A DNA stretch of 64,000 nucleotides from Ptychodera flava (lineage: Eukaryota > Hemichordata > Enteropneusta > Ptychoderidae), in assembly GCF_041260155.1 (NCBI RefSeq), contig NC_091934.1:43058898-43122897 (forward strand). Reading direction: 5' to 3'. Both the position numbers and the translations under genes were made by a program. Every line of letters starts with the position of its first letter. Position 1 is the stretch's first letter. The notes beneath the pieces were generated by a model, which saw only the letters and a program-made list of their open reading frames with translations, was not told the origin of the DNA and ran no database searches. Positions 12,901 through 23,584 of the stretch are shown here, one piece after another.

Positions 12901-13689
12901 GGTTTTTTGGTGACTATTGTGAAACAAATTGTCATCAAAGAACCATTTTTACAACTATTCTATTTTCTTGTATATTCGCCGAATAGAACTTGAAATTAAA
13001 AATGGAAACATATGCCGTCGACCAATCAAATTTTAATGAGGACTTGTCACTTGTACGTCAAAGTACATATTCATGTCATTTAGTTTGCGTTACAATTACT
13101 ATGCATACATACACGAAAGAGTCGATCAGGCTTTGCGACTTGTGGGTAATAATCAACAAAAGCTTCTTTTTAACGGTTCATATGATGTACTATCGAGTCT
13201 TGATTCAATCATCTCCGACTCAGACCTAGCTGCCTCCCCGATGCACAGTCGGTAATCCTCTTCCTTGCATGACTGTCTGCAGACACTATATAAGTTGATA
13301 ATTTGTGGGCGCAGTCTGGAAATCAATCTGACAAAGTCAACAATGGAGCGACACCTCAAAGCTTCTGAAGATGCCGGGCCAATGTTTTCATTATACCCTC
13401 ATTAATTATCAATCTTGTGTGCGCGTAAAAGTCGACTGGGTGACACGGTATTCGATAAACAGGTCAAAAGAAGAAATCAGATTTAGGGGAAGATAAGAGT
13501 TAGGCCATATATTAAACTAAAGGAAACATGAAACGTTGCATTTTCTCTTGGAGAGATTCTAGCCAGAATAACACTCAGATTTGGTTTGCCCATAGTTCAT
13601 CAGTGCTATTCGATGTCGATGCCAAACTTTAGCTGCGTGATTACAGGTAATACGCCCATGAACCACCACGACCTTAGAGGGGAAAAAAA
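9995..13689. other. Gene-poor AT-rich stretch
   Basis: No recognisable gene. The only clear structure is the GT repeat at 11495. Short ORFs at 11854-12120 (-) and 12990-13359 (both strands) have no family match. Confidence 0.5.
11495..11520. repeat. (GT)n microsatellite
   Basis: About 13 GT units followed by a G-rich run. Confidence 0.95.
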
Positions 13690-14143
13690 CTAGTATTATC
13701 ATACACTTGCGTCTGTAGCCTATGGTCTTTCGCCATATCAGAGGACGCATCGTCTAAAAACTTTGACGCTGTGTACAATAACTTTAGGTGTTATTGGACA
13801 CTATTAGACCTTTGACCTAATAACACCTTTACGTCAACACGGGGCAAAACAAGAAAAGACTTTACATTTTTACAAAAAATATACATCTGAACATTCAGTA
13901 CGCTACGCAGTGAATAATGGTCAGTCCAAAACCTGTGAATTTGAGCGAAAGTATACTGCTGAACTACAATTTCTACCACGTGCGCTGGCCTGCCTTGAAA
14001 TTTCGTTCTATGCGCTCAACAGACGCATTGAATGCGTTCCCACTCCGCTATCGATCGCGCGATGGGCATCCTCAAAACGTTTAAATTTCGAATTTTTGTA
14101 GTAAAATTGGTGTAGGCCCTACAGGTTATAAAAAGGTGAATAG
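13690..14143 (+). mobile_element. Family C dispersed repeat, copy 2, uninterrupted
   Basis: Aligns by eye with 4125-4172 plus 4868-5274, with the same order of landmarks (CTTGCGTCTGTAGCC, TTTGACGC, GGTGTTATTGGAC, GGTCAGTCCAAAACC, CAATTTCTACC). It serves as the empty-site reference for the insertion in copy 1. Confidence 0.65.
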
Positions 14144-14243
14144 TAATAAGGTTGCTTTACAAAATGCCAGAATGTATGTCGTCGTACATCGTGTAGCAGA
14201 GGTACGATGTACTCAGACATAAATACCGGTATATTTTTAATAA
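14144..14243. repeat. Decayed hairpin at the end of family C copy 2
   Basis: TATGTCGTCGTACATCGT is answered by ACGATGTACTCAGACATA; outer arms are eroded (AATAAGGTTG, no matching right arm). Equivalent to the intact hairpin at 5275-5420. Confidence 0.75.
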
Positions 14244-14524
14244 AGAAATAACGGGCGACTCCCAGATCATTTACTTTTATTTATGGGCGAGCGCGAGAGG
14301 AAAACCAAATACGTTTACAGCCAAACCCGTTAATTGTGGCTTTCTTCTCGTCCAGGCCCTTAAATATAGAAATAACGGACGACGCGCTGACCATTAACCT
14401 TTATTTATGGGCAAGGGCGAGAAAAAAGCCAAAATTTAATGGGCGAGGCTTGCCGAGCCCATTAATTTTGGCTTTCCTCTCGCCCGCGCCCATAAAAACG
14501 TTAATGGTCAGCGCGGAGTCTGAT
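14244..14524. repeat. Two adjacent GC-rich hairpins
   Basis: First hairpin about 14258-14360: TTTATTTATGGGCGAGCG and GAAAACCAAA face TTGTGGCTTTC and AGGCCCTTAAATA. Second about 14368-14524: GACGCGCTGACCATTAAC, TTTATTTATGGGC, GGGCGAGAAAAAAGCC and AATGGGCGAGG are answered in reverse order on the right arm. Both carry the same TTTATGGGC and GCGAG blocks, so they are related units. Confidence 0.85.
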
Positions 14525-15284
14525 ATTTCCATTATATTATCAGCTAATCCCCCCAAACCGTCAAAATTTACCAAAATTTTCCCGTGCGAACGACAACGGG
14601 GCCCCAGAACTTGTCAGTGAGTATTGCGCGCGATGCAAAAATTTGGCAAATCCGGAGATTTTTTTGACAAAAAGTGTCTAAACTTGGCCCACAAGTGTTC
14701 CATTTTATTTTGTGATTGATTATGATCTTTGTACAAATCACAATTTTCGTTTTAGCTGTAAAGTTACCATGTTTACGATATTATTCATATTCACGGGCAT
14801 GTAAACAAACCATTACAGTGTATTTGTCGGCAGTCACGAGGTTCAGCTCGACCAATTAAAATGCGACGGACAGGGCATGGTAATATAATAAATGTTAATG
14901 GTCAGGGCGGAGTCTGTTATTTTTATAACATTATCAACCAACCCAAGAAAACCGTCAAAATTTACGAAAATTTCCCAAGCGAAAGACAATGTAACCCCAA
15001 CCTTGTGCAATACGCGACGCACTGTCACACACTCTGTAAAGATTATGCAAATTCGGATATTTTTTCCGAAGAAAATGTCTAAACTTCAAGTTGGTCCACA
15101 ATTGCTTCATTTTATTTAGTGATTGATTGTGATCTTTGTAAAAATTACAATTTACGTTTTAGCTGTAAAGTTACGATATTGATATTATTCCTTGGCATGT
15201 AATCAAACCATTACTGTGTATTTGTTGCCAGTCACGTGGTTCAGCTCGACCAATTAAAGTGCGACGGACAGGGCATGGTAATAT
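14500..15284 (+). repeat. Two-unit tandem duplication, about 394 bp each
   Basis: Units 14500-14892 and 14893-15284 both begin GTTAATGGTCAGNGCGGAGT and end GACGGACAGGGCATGGTAAT. Shared inside: AAACCGTCAAAATTTAC, GTGTCTAAACTT, TTTTAGCTGTAAAGTTAC and GTTCAGCTCGACCAATTAAA. Unit 1 overlaps the right arm of the hairpin at 14368-14524. Confidence 0.9.
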
Positions 15285-15364
15285 GTGTTGTCATGACTTC
15301 ATTTTAAGAGTTACAGTACTTAATGTAGAACGCGTCTCGATGCTGAAACACTTAAAATTTTGCT

Positions 15365-15615
15365 AATTTCTGTACGTAAACTCTGAACCATTCTCTTCAA
15401 AATAAAGCAAAAAATCAAAGACCGACCAGCAAATTTGGATACTAGAGAAACAAATTATCTAACATTTACCAGCACTTAAAAATTCAAATGATCTCCATCC
15501 CTGTGTTAGCTCTACGAAGAAAAATAAAAACTTCGATTTTCACATAACTTTATTTATACAAGTGGTAGACCAGAGAACCGGTGTAAAATTTTAGGGTCCA
15601 AATCTTTATCCCCCG
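15365..15615 (+). mobile_element. Family A element, degraded
   Basis: Keeps ACCATTCTCTTCAAAAT, ACTAGAGAAACAAATTA, CATCCCTGTGTTAGCTCTA and ACAAGTGGTAGACCAGA. Both termini are lost. Confidence 0.75.
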
Positions 15616-16489
15616 AAACCAAAAACGTATACGTTAACAGTTCAGAACATTCTCAGTGTAATTGTTGCATGTTACATTAGTGATAGTTATGGCACATAAA
15701 CGTATTGCGTCATATTAGAGTAATATATTCTCATATGATAGCAGTCCGGCACCTAGCTTACTGACTAGCTGTCGATAAATAGCTCATGCATTTTATGTTG
15801 GCCTGTTTCCGCATCTCGGCCTGTTTTAAGTCAGAGGCAATTCTGCTTTATCCACATAAAGTCGTAGCCTGTATCATCATCATAAATGTACATTTATTAG
15901 AAGTGTTTCAACAGACCGGCCAAAAATGTTTAAGTATGAATTTGACAATATTAACTGCTATGAGAATCCTTACAAACCGCACTGAACGTGAAAACAACCA
16001 TGGCAATAGACATGCGCAGTCCGTAGTATTGTGCACGCCCGTAAATATATTTGGTTAAGTCGCATGGTGGAGGTTGTTTTCTTCTAATCAAACGGTTAGG
16101 CAAAAAGCGGGATAGTTTTTCTCATCTTCGCGCCAGTCGATCTAGACCAGCAGTGCTATCCCTTCGATCCCTTCACTTACGTAAAATATGACAGTGTGTT
16201 ATGAACGGCAGAAAATCGATACAATGTACATTCTGAACAGTTCAGTTATCACAACGGCATTATGGCGGATGTCAGAATGACATCTGCATGTAAACATTTC
16301 TGATTTTTTTTCATGTCGGTATTTGGATTTCATTTCATTTGATCAAATAAAAAAAATTAAAAACCGCCTCGCCGCATCATTTTTAAGGGACCTACGATGA
16401 GAAACATACCTATTATTTATTTAGTTTTGTGTAGATTTGTTCCAACGAAGCAACCCCACACATTGTCGTTTACTTCTTCTGCGGTTCTC
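15616..16489. other. No gene seen
   Basis: An ORF at 15786-16058 (+) has no recognised product. Confidence 0.5.
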
Positions 16490-17012
16490 TTAAAGGCACA
16501 TGAGCTGCAATTTTTGACATTATTTTCATGATTTTATTTTTGGATTAAAATTAGTTCATAGAAATGTTCTTACTCAGAGACGTTTACTCAAGTATAATTA
16601 CCCACTGAGTGGGACTGCATGGAGAGGTTTCAAGAAGATAAATAATAAACGGGTGCCCCACCCAAATATGGTCACCTCCATACAACTACATGATAAACAG
16701 CGTAAATGGTGCATGTACACATTTGAATCTTTACAAATACAACATGGTGCAACCCACAGAAAGGACGGGGAAGGGATTCACTCCACTTTGACAGACAATT
16801 CCCTGTTTTTCACGTAACATGGCAATATTTTGAAAATGGCGGGAAATATAAAATGAACAAAAATGTGTTAAATTTCTTGCCTATTCTGCTACAAGCAAAC
16901 GTTGTTGAGGCACGGTTGATGACTATATCGTTCAATTTGCAGATTGCAATGAATATCTGAGGAAATTGGAGGTTGGACAAATTTCGCAGAGTTGCAGCTC
17001 ATGGGCCTTTAA
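16490..17012. mobile_element. Family F TTAA element, single copy
   Basis: Starts TTAAAGGCACATGAGCTGCA and ends TTGCAGCTCATGGGCCTTTA followed by A, so the ends are inverted repeats of about 18 bases with TTAA at each edge. About 520 bases, no coding capacity. Confidence 0.75.
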
Positions 17013-17764
17013 GGTACTTTATTGGTGTTAAAGCACTTATTATCTTCAATATCAGGACGTCATACAAATGGAGACCTTGGATACTCAAGGGAAACTTGTA
17101 GCGCTTCCACAACCCGATCACCTCCCACTCCCTCCCTTGTTTCCCATGACGAAAGTTTAAAAGTGGCAAACACGACCATGAATATTGATTACTATAAAGT
17201 GAATTTGAGATCATTAACAAAAAAATCAACCACTGCAACCCTCATATTTAGTTCTTTTCGTGTGCTACATGCATAATTCAATGTCCGGACCCGATTCCAT
17301 TTTATCAACCTATCAAAATGCCTGTTGTACACCTGTATACTTGCTATCAATATTAAAATATGTCGAGCACAGGCCTGATGATATTTTAGGAGTATGTAAA
17401 AGTGCGATATTTGACAAAAATACAACGAACCTATAGAAGTACCAGCCATCGACTGTTCACGTTTAGATCAATAACATACCGCACCGTTAAAGCACGGAAT
17501 GTTGTCAATGTCGGCGGTCTTTCACTAGCGTCAAATACAAATTTCGAAGACGTTTACAGAATGTTTTCATACTGGTTAGGAATCCCATCAATTGAAATTT
17601 TAAGCCTTCAGAACCGATATCAGGTTCGATCAATATAAAGTTATAGGGGTTTTCGAGCTTGGTTATCGCCTAGCAGTAATAATCAAGATTTAACCATAGT
17701 AGCAAAAGGTCTATTTAACGACTGACTTATCGTTTACGGGTTTATCATAACAAATCTCAGAAAT
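17013..17764. other. No gene seen
   Basis: Opposite-strand ORFs at 16999-17276 and 17192-17638 have no family match. Confidence 0.45.
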
Positions 17765-18015
17765 ATAGAATTTGGTCAGGACAAATATTCGGACTCTATA
17801 TTTTCTACAATTCTTTTCTGATCTACCACTTGTGAGGGTTCTTTTTAAAGCTCTTGGAGAAAGAAAAACTTTAACCGTCTTTGTTTTTCGAAAAATCAAA
17901 ATTTAATTTTCCCACATAAAGTTATCACAGGAGTGGGGCCATTTTGAATCTCAAGTGTCACAAAATGTTGGGTGTTGATTTTGTGAGAAATGGTTGAAAG
18001 TTTCATTTAGGAAAG
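17765..18015 (-). mobile_element. Family A element, minus orientation
   Basis: Reverse copy beginning ACAAATATTCGGACTCT, then GATCTACCACTTGTGAGGG and AAAGCTCTTGG, fading after the poly-A/T block. Confidence 0.75.
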
Positions 18016-18357
18016 TTTCTTTAATTATTTATTGTCATTTTTTTTGCTTTTCACAAATGATTTTTCTTAGAATAACATATGTATACTACACTACAACCTC
18101 GCACGTGAGCTACAGTCCTACTTCAGGTGTATGGTTGAAGAAGTGCGCGACCTTGCTTTGAATCGAGCTATACACTGTATACATCTCCACACAGATAATA
18201 AGCTATCGAGTGTCAACGTATAAGGTCATTTTAAAATTTCGAAAACAATGCACCGGAACGGATTTTGAGACTCGAGTAAAGCGTTCTGAGGATTCAAGAA
18301 CGATCTTCAATTTCTCTTTTTCAGATTCCATTCATCATACGAAAGGAGATCTGCAAG

Positions 18358-18513
18358 AGCCACACTATTGCATTAGTGATCTCAGTCACTGACCTAGTGG
18401 AACCCACATTTGTGATATGCTTTTTGACAGTGTCACAGCCACACTATTGCATTGGTGATCTCAGTCACTGACCTAGTGGAACCCACATTTGTGATATGCT
18501 TTTTGACAGTGTC
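18358..18513 (+). repeat. 79-bp tandem duplication
   Basis: Two units (18358-18436, 18437-18513) begin AGCCACACTATTGCATT and differ at essentially one base (A/G in CATTRGTGATC). The near identity means a recent duplication. Confidence 0.97.
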
Positions 18514-19577
18514 TTCGTCCAAATGGAAATGAAGCAGACATAGCACAATGAAACGAAAATATTTGCATTATTTATTCCCATGGCAGACGACCAAATAACA
18601 TATGATTGATTTTGAAGCATCATATTCTATTAAGATTAAATTTTATGTCTTGATTGATGCGGGGTAATTTTAAATTGCTAAAATCCGTCGCAAAAGGTCA
18701 ACAAATTTTATCAAAATACCACCGACTCAATCAATCTAAAGATTTTGTTGATTTCATAATCGAGATTTTCGGCTTATTGCCTTTTTTACAATTCTGTTGT
18801 CGTACACGTGTACATGAACACCTCTCTTGCGCTTTTTTTCTGAAGAAAAGAACAGTCTTCTGCTTAAGTTTTTTACACAATGAATAGCGCTAGATGCCTA
18901 GTCATCTATTGTAAAGTCAAAAGGTACGATTAATCATTAAACAATTATATCTGATTTATTCATTTCCATGAAAACAATTACAGTTAAGTTTAATGGAGTT
19001 TCCGTTTTCTACAAACATGAAAATGTATCATAAAGTGAAAATAAACGTCTAGTGTGTAATTTCACTGTGGCATTTTGTTTCGTTCTACGATAAGGTAAGA
19101 TTTTTAAGGATGTTTCACAAATGCAAATTCCAGTATGATACTTGCAAAGCCAATGCATGCAATTGATGTTTCCTGGCAAACGGCTTTGTCGCTTTATAGT
19201 AATTATACGGTCTTCCCACTCGTTGTATAAATATTTGCGAATATTCTGTTAGGGAAATGGAAGAAACAAATCGATTAACACATTGTGATCAAATTTCTTG
19301 ATATAATTTGTGCATCTGAATATTTTTATCCAGACATTTATATCGCATTTTGCTCTTGATTCTTCAGTATCACAGACCAAATCGCATGGACAACCGAGAT
19401 TTTAATTATTCATCCTATCTTAAACAGTTACACAACAACTCGCGATTCAAATACAAATTGAACGCTTGTGTGTTTGTTGATGCCAGTGTTCCTTTTCACA
19501 TTTCATTGAATTCTGGAGAGATACATGGTGACATTTGATTTTTTTTGTATGGTGTGGGGCAATACAAAGTTAAAATA

Positions 19578-19581
<4 letters not shown>
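18514..19581. other. No gene seen
   Basis: AT-rich; an ORF at 18654-18887 (+) is unremarkable. Confidence 0.5.

Positions 19582-19666
<85 letters not shown>
19582..19666. repeat. (GA)n microsatellite
   Basis: About 85 bases of pure GA. Confidence 0.98.
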
Positions 19667-19669
<3 letters not shown>

Positions 19670-20204
19670 ACTTTTAAGATACGAAGGCTATTATTATCAT
19701 CTATCTGTAAATTCACCGTGCTTGTATCCGGGTAAAATTTCTACAGAAGAATATTAATGTTATAAATTAGCAATTATTCTCCATTTTCAAAAATGATGCA
19801 ACTTTCTTGTTTCACATCAAACATATTCCGGTGACCTGTCCCAATTTTGTTCAAACTCGTCGATACTTATGTTTTTAATTGCATTTTAGCGAAAATTTAA
19901 CACGAACAGATCAAACGACTGAACTTACACGTCGTCTTGTTGACATCTTGATGACTTGACCACTTTCTGGTTTCGCATATGCCAGCTCTTTCCCGGTAAG
20001 ATGTGACAAATACGAGACCATCTTTCCAGGGAGCTGCTATCGATCACAGCAACAGAGCGCTGACTTATCTTAGAAAATGTTTTTCAAAATATTTTTCAAG
20101 GAAAGGGAGTCCTGCGTGAAATGGAGGCCCTTTTAGTTTTGACTTAAAACATATGTACTGAAGGGAACCAAGCATCTGTCACACTACAAGGCATTGTACA
20201 GAAG

Positions 20205-20300
20205 TTAGGTACAATGCGCCTTGAGGAGATATTCGGCCTCTCAAAATTTTATGATACTCTTTGATCTTTCAAATGTCTAGTGTCAGATTTTTATCCTTGG
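20205..20300 (-). mobile_element. Family A right-end fragment, minus orientation
   Basis: TTAGGTACAATGCGCCTTGAGG followed by GATATTCGGCCTCTCAAAA is the reversed right end of family A. Confidence 0.65.
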
Positions 20301-20725
20301 TTTCGAAAGGGAGCAGTTAAAAGTTTCTAATCGGAAAATTCGGGCCAAAATTAAAGCCACCCTAATGCACTGACAACAAAAAACGATGAAGTGTCTTTTC
20401 TTTATCAACCATACGTGTTGAAATAAAAGAGTGAAGCAAACTCGCAAAAATTAGAAAAAAATTTATCGGCGAAAATACTAAGTATGACCCGATTTCCTGG
20501 TTTTTAAACCTTTTCGCGGTGAGCTCTTTCAGCAAATATGAGTTAGGTGTCAAAACTGCTCTTGTTAACAGAAGTGATCCTATAAACTGTACAGATTTTG
20601 TCCATATACACATTTCAGCCTCGATGTGTGGCATTATTTGGGCAACGGAAATACATATCACTTATCGATTTTTCTAACAAGAAATCTCATCATATAGTAA
20701 TAATAGCGTAACGGGCGGATTTAGG

Positions 20726-20960
20726 CAGTGAGGAGCAGTGAGGCGTAGTGAGGAGCACTGAGGAGCACTGAGGCCTGAACAGAAAATTTAGCAGTGAGGA
20801 GCCGCAGGCAACGATATTCTAGACCCCCTAACTTGGTTGAAATTAGTGGTATGGCTCCTTTTTATCCATCTCTTGTGGCACAGTGTAAAGATTTTGCCCT
20901 TTGTTGGTGACAGTAAAAGACAGTGAGGAGTCTGCCGGCAGTGAAGGAGATATCGACCCC
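20726..20960. repeat. Degenerate GCAGTGAGGA minisatellite
   Basis: About six near-copies of a 10-base unit (GAGCAGTGAG, GAGCACTGAG) at 20726-20780, with further scattered GCAGTGAGGAG units at 20794 and 20920. The rest of 20,300-21,900 shows no gene. Confidence 0.7.
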
Positions 20961-21901
20961 CTAAGGGCAGAGGGATGTGATTGCTGTACACTATTTCCTA
21001 ACTATACTGCAGTATCATTCTTGCTTAACAATTTCTTCTTCATTTGATCTACAGCGCAAAATATTTCTCTGACCTTGATATTCGGACACTTTCATCTTAC
21101 ATCATACAAATTTCAGACTGACTATCCAGTGGGAAACGATAACTGATCTCGAATCATCTGTAGAAGTAAGAGTAGTAATATTTCGCCGGTTTAAAAGTAA
21201 CAATACTGAGTACAAGAATAGATTTTTGGAATTTATTATCGCAAAAAATATGGAGTTTCAAGGAAAAAGTAAAAAGTAAGATGTTGTGAATGCCAATTGA
21301 GTTAAAGTTTGCAGATTTGATCAGAGGATATTATTCGAAAGAAATTGGAAAAAGTTATAAATTTTGCTATTATCATGGTGAAATGGTCTATACATCAATA
21401 CCATGTCTGTTGTCTTGAATATACATTTTACTCTGTAACTGCTATGAGAATCGAGTTGCATCAAAGAGCTCAGGCTGAGGAAATTGATATTTTGCTTGCG
21501 TAGAGTCATGTGATTTTTTCTGTATTTTGTTGTAGTTTTCATACATGTATACCTTTAGTGAGAAAAATAAAGTAGTGATGGAAAAAACCACAATACTCAG
21601 TACTCGATAAAGTCGAATGCAAGAGTTTCTTTTCGGGTCCGGTGACACGACCGTTGATATTCTAAAAACGACCAAGAAGTGACAGACACTTCAGAGTAAT
21701 TTTCTCACTACATTGACATCTCCACATCAGCGATCAAGAATCTCTTTCAATCAACCGTGCTCAGCAACAAGAAAGTGACAATTATCACACTCAGCTGTCA
21801 CTTGCACGCAAGTTTCTAGTGAGAAAAAAGGGTCGTATTTGACGTCAGCTGTCATATTTTTTCCAAGTCCTCAACGCTAGCATCGAAATATTGATCAATC
21901 G

Positions 21902-21908
21902 ATATATA

Positions 21909-21975
<67 letters not shown>
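21902..21975. repeat. (TA)n microsatellite
   Basis: About 74 bases, one early interruption. Confidence 0.97.
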
Positions 21976-21978
<3 letters not shown>

Positions 21979-22055
21979 ATATATAAATGTGTGTGTGTTA
22001 AATTCTGTGTAAGTTCTGTGTCAGATGATACCATGATGCATGAAACTTAATTAAC

Positions 22056-22075
22056 ATCTATCTATCCATCTATCC

Positions 22076-22173
<98 letters not shown>
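22056..22173. repeat. (ATCT)n microsatellite
   Basis: About 29 units, the first few with CCATC variants. The left arm of a potential giant hairpin with 22347-22473. Confidence 0.98.
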
Positions 22174-22223
22174 GTACCTACCTGTCTGTAAATCTGTCTA
22201 CCTAATTATCTATTGTCTGTAAA

Positions 22224-22228
22224 TATAT

Positions 22229-22295
<67 letters not shown>
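22224..22295. repeat. (TA)n microsatellite
   Basis: About 72 bases, lying between the ATCT and GATA arrays. Confidence 0.97.
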
Positions 22296-22301
<6 letters not shown>

Positions 22302-22346
22302 GTGTATGTGTGTATATCTTTCGTAGATATTGACTGACTTGACAGT

Positions 22347-22473
<127 letters not shown>

Positions 22474-23358
22474 TAAGTTAATAAGAGAGGTTTTTAAATT
22501 ATGAGGTTTCCAATCATTCCGGATTTGGCCATAAGACCATTAGCTTGTATTCATTTCTCATTTTGTTTCTTCTTTATCAGTTAATCAACACTTATTTCTG
22601 CGAATCAAAATGACCTGGTTATCGCCCGGATTTTAATAAACTATGTCAATTGTTTTCTGATAAGGTAATAGTCGTTTAGATTGTTTGTTTGTGGCTGGGG
22701 AGAGAGTGTGGCAGGGGACAGAGTGCGGAGGGACACATCACATCCGGTGATGATTTCTAAGTAACAGCGAGATGGTAGGTATAAATAATCGGCTGATACA
22801 TTTTACTTCACAGGGGAATCCGGTATGGTATCTTTACGCCTCGAATGACAACGTTCAGACGGAAGCAGCCATTCAATAGTTAATGACTATTCTGGGAAAA
22901 CGGCGGGGCGGTTCCGTGGCTTCCCACATTTCTCAGTGTTTCCGTTTTGCGCATTATCTGTTATTTCAACAGCTTTGTTCCCCTGCTCAGTAAACGAACT
23001 TCAACTTCGGGTAAATTGAGTTTATTACATACGTCCTTTAGAGTACGACACCAAGATACTGTGTCATTGGTACATTTCTGGTCCAGCGAGGACGCAGGTA
23101 TTTTAAAACTTGTGGAGAGTACAACGACTCTGTACTACACTTTCGATATCTCTGTCTGGTGAAGCTGCATCATGTAATGTTCCCACGTGACAACATCCCT
23201 TGATTGTGCTAAAGATACCGTCATTAAATGAGTTTACAGAATCAACCAAGATTCAGCAGTTCGTTGTATCACAAGGCGCTTTGTTATTAGAATATAATGA
23301 GTATTACCTTCAAGACTGAAAGTAGATTACGTAAGAAAGTAAAGTTGAGTTGTAATAC
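22474..23358. other. No gene seen
   Basis: Mixed-composition DNA; an ORF at 22947-23162 (+) has no recognised product. Confidence 0.45.
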
Positions 23359-23529
23359 TTAGAAATGAAAGTCATTCCTAGAGACACAATATCAGAGAGC
23401 TTGGGCATAGTTCCCGTTTTCTTAATAAAGCCATCAATCTCAATTAAACCGACGTGTTCATCTTTAGTTACAGAAGCATTGGGGTCCCGGGGAACCTCCG
23501 ATGTCTGGTGATGACTGGATAACTGTTCG
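23359..23529 (-). CDS. Candidate internal exon, unknown family
   Basis: A 171-base open stretch is flanked by a plausible acceptor (TGTTTAG|CGAACAG) and a moderate donor (TCTAA|GTATTA). It codes a balanced, non-repetitive peptide including DEHVGLIEIDGFIKKTGTM and PKLSDIVSLGMTFIS. Codon use looks more gene-like than that of neighbouring frames. I do not recognise the family and found no partner exon nearby on the minus strand, so it may be a chance frame. Confidence 0.2.
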
Positions 23530-23584
23530 CTAAACACAGGGTTGAATTGAGCATGCGCAATTGATCAGAAACAAACAAACAGCT

